Assembly: GCA_023249935.1 (NCBI GenBank)
Contig: JAHFBQ010000036.1
Location: 1,627 to 14,318 of the forward strand
DNA from: a bacterium
GTDB lineage: Bacteria > Babelota > Babeliae > Babelales > RVW-14
Direction of reading: 5' to 3'
DNA length: 12,692 nucleotides
Shown: piece by piece, positions 7,569 to 12,692 of the stretch
Position numbering within the stretch: the stretch's first letter is position 1
Layout of the letters: each line of letters starts with the position of its first letter
Notes under the pieces: model-generated
Databases searched by the model: none
Told to the model about the DNA's origin: nothing
Seen by the model: only the letters and a program-made list of their open reading frames with translations
Position numbers and translations under genes: made by a program

Positions 7569-8093
7569 ATGATTGTAAAAAACAAAGTTCATAAAAAAAC
7601 ACTAAGTAGCTTCCTTCTTCTAGCAATCACAACACTCTCCTTCTCCGGGTGTGGCAAACACGAAGCAGCTGGCGGTGCTGTTGGAGCAACTGCAGGGGCA
7701 ATTATTGGATCAAGTCTTGCGGATAATCGTAATAAAACAACCGGGGCTGTACTTGGTGGGATCATTGGTAACATGATTGGTGGTGGGGCTGGACGTGTAG
7801 CCGACCAAGAAGAGGCGGATGAGCGTCGTCATGAAGAGCGTATCCGACGCAACCATGAACGTGAGATCTTGGTTCGGGAGGCAGAAATACGTAAAACACG
7901 TGCAGGGCTTGATCGTTGGTGTTTATCGTGTCATAGGCAGAACTACATTGATGGAGCAAAGCGCTGTCCTGCCTGCGGAGATACATTGGTTAGAGAAAAA
8001 TATTGTAACGGCTGTCTGACTGTGTTTGCGGCAACGAGTGTGTATCGCTACTGTCCGTACTGCTATGAGCGGCAGCGATTGATCTATCGGTAA
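7569..8093 (+). CDS. Glycine-zipper lipoprotein with C-terminal double zinc-ribbon pattern
   Basis: The protein has 174 residues and AGGAG at 7552-7556, 12 bp before the ATG. The N-terminus is a lipoprotein signal with the lipobox FSGC and lipid-bearing C28. A glycine-zipper segment (about 34-75, with GGAVGATAGAIIG and GAVLGGIIGNMIGGG) could insert into or oligomerise in a membrane. A charged Arg/Glu helix follows (about 78-112). The last 60 residues hold four CxxC pairs (CLSC 118-121, CPAC 133-136, CNGC 146-149, CPYC 162-165), spaced like two zinc ribbons. Zinc ribbons are normally cytoplasmic, so their presence on a predicted exported lipoprotein is odd. The zipper resembles that of the small lipoprotein at 8244. 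The function is unknown, and a strong terminator follows. Confidence 0.85.
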   Translation: MIVKNKVHKKTLSSFLLLAITTLSFSGCGKHEAAGGAVGATAGAIIGSSLADNRNKTTGAVLGGIIGNMIGGGAGRVADQEEADERRHEERIRRNHEREILVREAEIRKTRAGLDRWCLSCHRQNYIDGAKRCPACGDTLVREKYCNGCLTVFAATSVYRYCPYCYERQRLIYR

Positions 8094-8122
8094 CAAAACA
8101 GTATTTTTTGCGAAAAATCCAT

Positions 8123-8159
8123 GGGTTTTAATAATCATTATTAAAACCCTTTCTTTTTT
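8123..8159 (+). terminator. Intrinsic terminator after the zinc-ribbon lipoprotein
   Basis: GGGTTTTAATAA at 8123-8134 pairs perfectly with TTATTAAAACCC at 8138-8149 (12-bp stem, TCA loop), followed by the T-rich run TTTCTTTTTT. The A-rich sequence on the left side is weaker, so the main direction is plus. Confidence 0.85.
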
Positions 8160-8187
8160 GTGTTAATTACAAATAGAATTAATCCAT

Positions 8188-8205
8188 GGTTCAAAAGGGA
8201 GAACC
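8188..8205 (+). other. Small hairpin in the leader of the second lipoprotein gene
   Basis: GGTTC at 8188-8192 can pair with GAACC at 8201-8205 around an 8-nt purine-rich loop, about 40 bp before the start codon. A weak promoter (TTCAAA at 8190-8195, GATAGT at 8212-8217) overlaps it. Neither reading is strong, and I see nothing else between the terminator and this gene. Confidence 0.2.
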
Positions 8206-8243
8206 GAAAAAGATAGTTTCTAACCGATATGGGGAGAATGTTT

Positions 8244-8471
8244 ATGAAGTTTGCAAAAGTAATGGCTCTTGGCCTATTGGCCGCAGCAAGTTTGATGATT
8301 GCTGGTTGTTCAAAAGGTGAAAAAACAGCGGCTGGTGCCGGTCTTGGTGCCGCAACCGGTGCTATAATCGGTGGCGCTGCTGGCAAGGGTGTTGGCGGTG
8401 CGTTGCTTGGTGGTGCTCTTGGTGGTATCACTGGTGGCGTAATCGGTAACGCAATGGGCGGTGACAAGTAA
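8244..8471 (+). CDS. Small glycine-zipper lipoprotein
   Basis: A 75-residue lipoprotein. The lipobox IAGC places the lipidated cysteine at C22. Nearly all of the mature chain is a glycine zipper (about 29-72, with GAATGAIIGG and GGALLGGALGGITGG), ending in a short polar GGDK tail. Such domains can form membrane-spanning or oligomeric helices, as in the OsmB-type and Rick_17kDa-like small lipoproteins. The start at 8244 is chosen because GGGGAG at 8231-8236 lies 7 bp before it; in-frame ATGs at 8229 and 8238 would put that element inside the coding sequence. It is a single-gene unit, flanked by the terminator at 8123 and by the repeat and terminator just downstream. An envelope role is inferred. 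Confidence 0.85.
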   Translation: MKFAKVMALGLLAAASLMIAGCSKGEKTAAGAGLGAATGAIIGGAAGKGVGGALLGGALGGITGGVIGNAMGGDK

Positions 8472-8480
8472 TTGTCCGTA

Positions 8481-8507
8481 GATCCCGGAGCTGAGTCCGG
8501 GATGACA
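8481..8507. repeat. Single palindromic repeat copy after the small lipoprotein
   Basis: ATCCCGGA at 8482-8489 pairs with TCCGGGAT at 8496-8503 around GCTGAG, followed by GACA. This is the same family and orientation as the right arm of the element at 7519-7548, with one extra loop base and a different loop. It sits 9 bp after the stop codon and just before a true terminator. Confidence 0.75.
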
Positions 8508-8522
8508 ATGCGTATGTAATGT

Positions 8523-8550
8523 GGCCCGGGATCTCTCCCGGGCCTTTTTC
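8523..8550 (+). terminator. Strong intrinsic terminator of the small lipoprotein gene
   Basis: GGCCCGGGA at 8523-8531 pairs perfectly with TCCCGGGCC at 8536-8544 (9-bp GC-rich stem, TCTC loop), followed by TTTTTC. This is a textbook Rho-independent terminator. Confidence 0.92.
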
Positions 8551-8578
8551 TTGCAATAACTGGATTTTCCCCTATGCT
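8551..8578 (+). promoter_or_regulatory. Candidate sigma-70-type promoter for sufC
   Basis: TTGCAA at 8551-8556 and TATGCT at 8573-8578 are separated by 16 bp. Each matches four of six consensus bases. The site lies directly after a strong terminator and 38 bp before the sufC start, where a promoter is needed, so the position supports it more than the match does. Confidence 0.35.
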
Positions 8579-8581
8579 TTA

Positions 8582-8607
8582 CCTTTCTTGAAAGTTTGAA
8601 AGAAAGG
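8582..8607 (+). promoter_or_regulatory. Leader hairpin that can hide the sufC ribosome binding site
   Basis: CCTTTCTT at 8582-8589 pairs perfectly with AAGAAAGG at 8600-8607 around a 10-nt loop. The right arm contains most of the ribosome binding site AAAGGA (8603-8608), so folding would block translation initiation. The stem is mostly A-T and therefore marginal. Regulation by temperature, protein or RNA is conjecture. Confidence 0.4.
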
Positions 8608-8615
8608 ATCTGATC

Positions 8616-9365
8616 GTGTCTCCATTGCTTCTAGTTGATAATCTTCATGTGTCTGTTGGCGAAAAGGAAGTTCTTAAGGGCTTATCTTTGCAGGTGCAGC
8701 CAGGTGAGGTTTGTGCCATCATGGGGCCTAATGGGTCTGGTAAAAGCTCGCTAGCGCTTACGCTCATGGGGCATCCACGGTATGCGGTGTTGACTGGATC
8801 GATTAATTTTCTTGGTGAATCGGTCAATGAATTGTCTCCAGATAAACGTGCTAAGCTCGGTATATTTCTTGGTATGCAGCACCCATTCGAGATTGAGGGT
8901 GTTCTCTATAAAGATTTTTTGCGACAAGCATACAATGCGTTGTATGATGGAACGCCGCATCAGATGCGTATTCGCGATTTTCATAAAATGCTTCTAGAGC
9001 GTCTTGATCTATTGCATATGGATCACGCGTTTATCGACAGGGCGGTCAATGTCGGCTTTTCTGGTGGTGAAAAAAAACGGGCAGAAATGCTTCAGGTTGC
9101 TGTTCTGCAGCCTAAACTAGTCATTCTTGATGAGATTGATTCTGGGCTTGATATCGATGCATTGCGTCAGGTGGCAGGGGCGCTTAACAAAGTGCGTGAG
9201 TTGCACCCTGACATGGCAGTAGTTTTGATAACCCATTACCAACGAATTTTGCAGTATGTCAATCCGACAACTGTTCATCTTTTGAATAATGGCGTCATTG
9301 TCAAGAGTGGTAGTGCTGATCTAGTTGCGCAACTGGAACAAAGCGGGTACGCTGATCTAACGTAG
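8616..9365 (+). CDS. sufC: SufC-type Fe-S cluster assembly ABC ATPase
   Basis: A 249-residue cytosolic ABC ATPase. In the SUF system SufC drives remodelling of the SufBCD scaffold on which Fe-S clusters are built. Visible motifs are Walker A GPNGSGKS (37-44), Q-loop Q88 in GMQHP, signature FSGGEKKRAE (148-157, the form typical of SufC), Walker B LVILDEIDSGLD (168-179) and the switch His H207. No membrane segments are present. The start is GTG with AAAGGA 7 bp upstream. The unusual point is context: neither sufB nor sufD is beside it, and the next genes encode exported macro-like proteins only 41 bp downstream without a terminator. A different soluble ABC ATPase is possible, but the signature and LDEIDSGLD motifs favour SufC. 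Confidence 0.9.
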   Translation: MSPLLLVDNLHVSVGEKEVLKGLSLQVQPGEVCAIMGPNGSGKSSLALTLMGHPRYAVLTGSINFLGESVNELSPDKRAKLGIFLGMQHPFEIEGVLYKDFLRQAYNALYDGTPHQMRIRDFHKMLLERLDLLHMDHAFIDRAVNVGFSGGEKKRAEMLQVAVLQPKLVILDEIDSGLDIDALRQVAGALNKVRELHPDMAVVLITHYQRILQYVNPTTVHLLNNGVIVKSGSADLVAQLEQSGYADLT

Positions 9366-9406
9366 GTTTTGATGAGTTATTCAGTAATGCCGCTGCAGGA
9401 GGTTGC

Positions 9407-10681
9407 ATGGAAAACCGAATTTTACGAGGCAGGTTGATTCTGCTTATAAGTTTTCTTACATTGCTTCAATCAAGCCTTGTCTTAGCATTTTTTGATTTTT
9501 CTTCCTGGTTCAGCTCTGGTTCTGTAGCTGAGCAACATGTTCCTGTTACTAAAGCTGTGCGCGCCGATTTCTTTGAGGAGCTTATCGGTGTAAGTGAACC
9601 GGAGTATGTAAAAAATCAAGAAAGGCTATTGCGCAAGATTGTGCGTGATGGGCGTGTGCATAATATTAAGACAAAAACCTCATTGCCTGCTGGGGTATTC
9701 AAACCTTGCAGTATTGCACAGCTAGATGCTCTCGTAGAAGAAAAACCATCTCGGGGACGAGGTACCTTTAATGTTGTTGTTGGTTACAACACCAAACACC
9801 TCCCTCTAGAAAAACGTGCTCAGCTTGATATTGGTGCGCTGCAGGCTGATGCAGAAAATAAAGATGCTCTCTTTCAGCTTGCTTCAAATTTTGATTGTCG
9901 AGAAAATGCGTCTTCTGTCGGCGATGGGCATCATTGGATCTCTGAATATATTTATGATATGACACAGGGACCTTTTGCAGCAATCTCTGCAGCACCGGGG
10001 CTCTTTTATCGATGCTATTGCGCAAGGCCTATTAACTTGTTGAAAAATTTTCCTTATCTGCCGTTGCGCAAAGGGTATCTTGTGCTTGATGCTGCTGACA
10101 GCAAAGTGCTAAAACAAGCAGATGATCTTGATTATGAACAGGTAATGGTTGGGGTTCATAGGGATGTTGGTGTGATGTACGGGCAATTACTTAATGCCAA
10201 CGAACATCTTACTTGCGGGGACAAGGAGCAGACTATTTCTCAGGTATATGTATCATCGCTTGATCTAGGCTTAGCCAGCGGTAATGCGCTCGGTAAGAAG
10301 CTTGGAAATGATAAAGTGCGTGAACGAGTTGAAGCGTTAGCAAAAAAGCTTTTGTTAGCGGCTTACCAAGGTACCATCAAGGCAGCAATTGCTTTTGATA
10401 AACAGAAAGTGTTTTTAACGCTTGTTGGCTGTGGTGTGTTTAATAACAGGCTTGCATGGGTACAAGAGGCGATTGAGAGCTGCGTTGACGATATTATGAA
10501 ATTTGGGCTGGATGTAACACTTGTTGTATACGATGCCAATACACCGAATACGCTCAAAGAAATGCCTGCGTTTCTTGGCCACATGAAAAAGATCGTTGAT
10601 AACACTCATGGAGAGTATAGAGAACTTTTTGATGCATTTGGATATATGCAATCGCCTGATCGTAGGGGGCGACTGTGCTAA
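9407..10681 (+). CDS. Exported macro-domain-like protein, paralogue 1
   Basis: I know no named family for this 424-residue protein. AGGAGG at 9397-9402 lies 4 bp before the ATG. The N-terminus is a signal peptide or signal anchor (about 1-27). Blocks shared with the next gene are FNVVVGY (121-127), ALFQLASNFDC (154-164), QGPFAAISAAPG (187-198) then PINLLKN, VMVGVHRD (246-253), QVYVSSLD (279-286), and KVFLTLVGCGVFNN (334-347) followed by a helix and DVTLVVYD (369-376). The alternation of hydrophobic strands, the helix after the Q block and the GCGVFxN turn near the last strand recall macro domain / PARG-type ADP-ribose folds. This is a motif-level inference. Compared with its paralogue it lacks the Glu after QG, is richer in Cys and ends in an extra tail (about 405-424). 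Confidence 0.8.
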   Translation: MENRILRGRLILLISFLTLLQSSLVLAFFDFSSWFSSGSVAEQHVPVTKAVRADFFEELIGVSEPEYVKNQERLLRKIVRDGRVHNIKTKTSLPAGVFKPCSIAQLDALVEEKPSRGRGTFNVVVGYNTKHLPLEKRAQLDIGALQADAENKDALFQLASNFDCRENASSVGDGHHWISEYIYDMTQGPFAAISAAPGLFYRCYCARPINLLKNFPYLPLRKGYLVLDAADSKVLKQADDLDYEQVMVGVHRDVGVMYGQLLNANEHLTCGDKEQTISQVYVSSLDLGLASGNALGKKLGNDKVRERVEALAKKLLLAAYQGTIKAAIAFDKQKVFLTLVGCGVFNNRLAWVQEAIESCVDDIMKFGLDVTLVVYDANTPNTLKEMPAFLGHMKKIVDNTHGEYRELFDAFGYMQSPDRRGRLC

Positions 10682-10700
10682 TTTTTCATTGGGGATTTTT

Positions 10701-11915
10701 ATGAAAAGAATTTTATTTGTACTTGTGACTTGTTTTGTTGTCGATCACGCGGCTGCGGCTGACGTTTTTGCTGACAAAAAGCGTGTTGCTGTTTCTCGAG
10801 GAGATGCGTTTGAGCACGTTACCGGTGTGAAGGAAAAAGATTACGAAAAATTACTCATAGGTTCCAGTAAAGATCGTTTCTGGATCCAAAACGTTGTGAC
10901 TGGGCGTGAATGGTATGCCGGTAAATTTTGCGATCCATCAGTTGAAGAGTTGCGTGCGATGGTTGAAGAAAAAGTTGCAAAAGAACCTAAGCACAAGAAA
11001 GCTAAAACAGAGATAAAGAAGAAAAAGAATGTCCCAGGACGTTTCAATGTTGTAGTCGGGTATTCATTTGCACCAGATGTTTTACGTGAGATTGAGGTGC
11101 AAGCATTGCAGGCAAAACCAGAAAATAGAGGCGCTGTGTTTCAAGTTGCGTCCCGTTTTGAGTGTCTTGAAGGTGCTGGTGAGCAGCTTACAGATTACAC
11201 GCACAACGGTGCGCAAGGTGAACTCGCAGCTATTTCTGCGTTGCCGGGTACCATTGTGCGTCGTTATGCATTGGGGCCAATTAATTTACTTAGAGATCTT
11301 GAGCATCCAGCTTTCACGCTGCATGGTCGAGGTGTTGTGAAGCATTTATCTTTTCAAGGAATAGATGCCGAATCACTTGCTCAAGCTGCTGCATTTGATA
11401 CCGATAAGGTGCGTGTTGGTGTACATCTGGATAGCTGTGTTACTTTTGGTCTTGTGGATAAGTCGAATAGAACGCATGAGCTGTGTAAAGATAGGCATCA
11501 GCAAGTTATTCAGATCTATACATCTGCTGTTGATATGCCCTATCGATTAAGAGCATTGTATTCTAATGGCCAGATGAGGCAGATTGAAGCAATAGCTGCA
11601 AGAATGCTTATGTCCTCGTATGAAGGAACCATTCTTGCAGCGGGCGTCTATGGAGAACAAAAAACGCGTGATGACGATAAAAGAGCTCTTCAGCAAGTGT
11701 TTCTGACATTAATGGGCTGCGGCGTATTTCGCAATAAACTTGAATGGGTCGCAGAAGCCATAGAATATTGTATGGACGATATTATAAAATTAGGTCTTGA
11801 TGTGACGTTGGTTGTCTTTAATGGAAACGATTATCCTGATACCATGCCTGAGTTTTTGAACAGCATGAATGAGTTTGTTGAGGCTACTGGTGGAACATAT
11901 ACAGAAGTTCGCTAA
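10701..11915 (+). CDS. Exported macro-domain-like protein, paralogue 2
   Basis: A 404-residue homologue of the preceding gene, separated from it by 19 bp. GGGGA at 10691-10695 lies 5 bp before the ATG. An upstream ATG at 10596 would add 35 residues and bury the clear signal peptide (1-20, ending DHAAAA), so 10701 is preferred. Conserved blocks are FNVVVGY (115-121), AVFQVASRFECLE (145-157), QGELAAISALPG (172-183) then PINLLRD, VRVGVHLD (237-244), QIYTSAVD (271-278), and QVFLTLMGCGVFRN (332-345) followed by DVTLVVF (367-373). A Lys-rich insert (about 91-111) replaces a shorter Arg/Gly segment in paralogue 1. The QGE block resembles the QEE signature of PARG-like ADP-ribose glycohydrolases, and GCGVF their glycine-rich loop. 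ADP-ribose binding or removal is an inference. A strong terminator ends the transcript. Confidence 0.8.
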   Translation: MKRILFVLVTCFVVDHAAAADVFADKKRVAVSRGDAFEHVTGVKEKDYEKLLIGSSKDRFWIQNVVTGREWYAGKFCDPSVEELRAMVEEKVAKEPKHKKAKTEIKKKKNVPGRFNVVVGYSFAPDVLREIEVQALQAKPENRGAVFQVASRFECLEGAGEQLTDYTHNGAQGELAAISALPGTIVRRYALGPINLLRDLEHPAFTLHGRGVVKHLSFQGIDAESLAQAAAFDTDKVRVGVHLDSCVTFGLVDKSNRTHELCKDRHQQVIQIYTSAVDMPYRLRALYSNGQMRQIEAIAARMLMSSYEGTILAAGVYGEQKTRDDDKRALQQVFLTLMGCGVFRNKLEWVAEAIEYCMDDIIKLGLDVTLVVFNGNDYPDTMPEFLNSMNEFVEATGGTYTEVR

Positions 11916-11925
11916 GCAGCGCGTC

Positions 11926-11958
11926 TCTCGATACGATTGCTAGCGCAATCACTCGAGA
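11926..11958. repeat. Interrupted palindrome after the macro-like gene pair
   Basis: TCTCGA at 11926-11931 pairs with TCGAGA at 11953-11958, and inside it GATTGC at 11935-11940 pairs with GCAATC at 11945-11950 around TAGC. A small internal loop (TAC against AC) separates the stems. The following GATGAGCGGGATGAT resembles flanks of other dispersed bacterial palindromic repeats, but there is only one copy here. Confidence 0.55.
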
Positions 11959-11978
11959 TGAGCGGGATGATAATGATG

Positions 11979-12011
11979 AAGGCAAGTTTGAAAAAGCTTG
12001 CCTTTTTTTTT
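11979..12011 (+). terminator. Strong intrinsic terminator of the sufC-macro gene unit
   Basis: AAGGCAAG at 11979-11986 pairs with CTTGCCTT at 11997-12004 around a 10-nt loop, with a run of nine T residues at 12003-12011. It ends plus-strand transcription from the macro-like genes before the prepilin gene. Confidence 0.9.
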
Positions 12012-12057
12012 GCTTACAGAGTAGCCTCGCTCCGGTGGGGTAACTAAGCGTAAGCAA
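12010..12057 (+). promoter_or_regulatory. Leader stem-loop touching the prepilin ribosome binding site
   Basis: TTGCTTAC at 12010-12017 pairs perfectly with GTAAGCAA at 12050-12057. An inner CCTC (12025-12028) can pair with GGGG (12037-12040), with one G-T pair. The left arm begins in the terminator's T-run. The right arm ends in the first bases of the ribosome binding site AAGGAG (12056-12061). I find no good promoter between the terminator and the prepilin start. Confidence 0.4.
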
Positions 12058-12066
12058 GGAGCAGTC

Positions 12067-12549
12067 ATGCGCAAGACCGGTTTTACCCTCATGGAGTTGA
12101 TGGTTGTTGTAGCCATTATTTTTTTCTTGGCAGCTATTTCAGTGCCGCAATATTTTAAATATGTAGCACGGGTAAAACAGGCTGAGGTGGCAATAAACCT
12201 TGCGTCACTTCATACTGCAATGCAGGCCTACTATGCGGAGCATGGGCAGTACCCTTCTGCGCTTGGCGGAGCTGAGGGCGCTGGTTGGATGCCGGCCAAT
12301 TATCGTGGTGGCGGCAAGAACGAAACATTTTTGTATACCTACGGGTTCAATGTTCCTGGCGGGCAAGAGGGTATTCATTATTTTACTGGAAGCCTTGAAA
12401 CGCCTGTAGAATTTTTAGGTGCAACCTATATTGAAAATGATGGGTTTGTTGGGGCAGCTGCGGCAGACATTCGCGGACGCGGTACCATTGATGTCTGGAC
12501 CGTTGATGAAACGCGCCGCATAGAAAATTCGAATAAGGGTATTGAGTAG
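12067..12549 (+). CDS. Type IV prepilin / pseudopilin (class III signal peptide)
   Basis: A 160-residue secreted pilin-like subunit. The N-terminus MRKTG|FTLMELMVVV has a class III signal: cleavage is expected after G5, giving a mature Phe1 that can be N-methylated, and the conserved Glu at mature +5 (E10) is present. The hydrophobic helix (about 6-28, then PQYFKYVARVKQAEV) is the pilin assembly helix. The remaining 120 residues form a small Gly- and Tyr-rich globular head with no disulfide-forming Cys pair, closer to type II secretion pseudopilins or minor pilins than to classical major pilins. AAGGAG at 12056-12061 lies 5 bp before the ATG. It sits convergent to a prepilin peptidase gene, the enzyme that would process it. 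Whether it forms a pilus or a secretion pseudopilus cannot be decided here. Confidence 0.9.
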   Translation: MRKTGFTLMELMVVVAIIFFLAAISVPQYFKYVARVKQAEVAINLASLHTAMQAYYAEHGQYPSALGGAEGAGWMPANYRGGGKNETFLYTYGFNVPGGQEGIHYFTGSLETPVEFLGATYIENDGFVGAAAADIRGRGTIDVWTVDETRRIENSNKGIE

Positions 12550-12554
12550 GGGTT

Positions 12555-12692
12555 CTAAAATAGCCCAAGCAGTACGTTCAGCAGTCTTGGAAACATCAAG
12601 TGGCAAAAGGCACCAAGTGCTAAAAATGGGCCAAAGGGAATCATTGGCTGAGCGTCAACAAGGTGCGCTTTTTTTTTAATCAAGCGCATGAT
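12555..12692 (-). CDS. Prepilin peptidase (A24 family), C-terminal end only
   Basis: The minus strand is open from the right edge to a TAG at 12557-12555 and encodes 45 residues. They include AHLVDAQPMIPFGPFLALGA followed by a hydrophobic segment that ends the protein. The PFGPFLALGA block and the closing membrane helix are characteristic of the C-terminus of type IV prepilin leader peptidases (PilD/GspO, aspartic membrane proteases). The catalytic Asp residues and the start lie outside the window. The stop lies 5 bp from the end of the prepilin gene on the opposite strand, so substrate and processing enzyme are encoded tail to tail. The call rests on a short but distinctive motif. Confidence 0.82.
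   Translation of the reverse strand: MMRLIKKKAHLVDAQPMIPFGPFLALGAFCHLMFPRLLNVLLGLF

Noticed and set aside
8229..8243. Earlier starts for the small lipoprotein at 8229 and 8238
   Set aside because: The best ribosome binding site (GGGGAG, 8231-8236) is correctly spaced only for the ATG at 8244.
10596..10700. Longer start for the second macro-like protein at ATG 10596
   Set aside because: It would overlap the first macro-like gene by 86 bp and put 35 residues ahead of a clear signal peptide, whereas ATG 10701 has GGGGA 5 bp upstream.
1..12692. tRNA, rRNA or riboswitch
   Set aside because: Reading both strands of the intergenic stretches gave no tRNA-like cloverleaf, rRNA segment or known riboswitch core; a covariance-model scan would be decisive.

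Overview
The window comes from a diderm (Gram-negative type) bacterium with moderate GC content. It carries type II lipoproteins, Sec signal peptides, a class III prepilin and a complete Bat operon (batA-batE). Two tandem exported proteins with macro-domain-like motifs, GC-rich palindromic repeats of the GTCATCCCGG type and a stand-alone sufC would fit a host-associated or intracellular lineage. Candidatus Dependentiae (TM6) is my best guess, but that is an impression from gene style and not something the sequence proves.

Region 1 (1-7344) is one dense plus-strand cluster. It begins with a polytopic membrane protein of unknown function, open at the left edge, which overlaps a PlsC-type lysophosphatidate acyltransferase by 4 bp (ATGA). 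Then follow batA and batB (membrane-anchored von Willebrand A proteins with intact MIDAS motifs), batC (exported TPR protein with a long charged low-complexity tail), batD (large exported protein with a C-terminal membrane anchor) and batE (TPR, two membrane segments, SH3-like domain). Gaps are 0 to 25 bp or overlaps, apart from about 105 bp before the preferred batC start, where a palindromic repeat has inserted. Together the Bat proteins should form an envelope complex. No MoxR ATPase is seen; if present it lies left of the window.

Region 2 (7345-8549) holds repeats and two small glycine-zipper lipoproteins. The first sits behind a 30-bp inverted-repeat pair and carries four CxxC motifs (a double zinc-ribbon pattern) after its zipper. 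The second is a minimal 75-residue zipper lipoprotein. Each ends at a clear hairpin plus T-run terminator.

Region 3 (8550-12011) starts with a SufC-type ABC ATPase without sufB or sufD beside it, whose ribosome binding site can fold into a hairpin. It continues into two tandem paralogous exported proteins, about 424 and 404 residues, that share a set of blocks resembling macro domain / PARG-type ADP-ribose folds. The transcript ends at a strong terminator.

Region 4 (12012-12692) holds a type IV prepilin / pseudopilin and, convergent to it with a 5-bp gap, the last 45 codons of a prepilin peptidase on the minus strand, which runs off the right edge.
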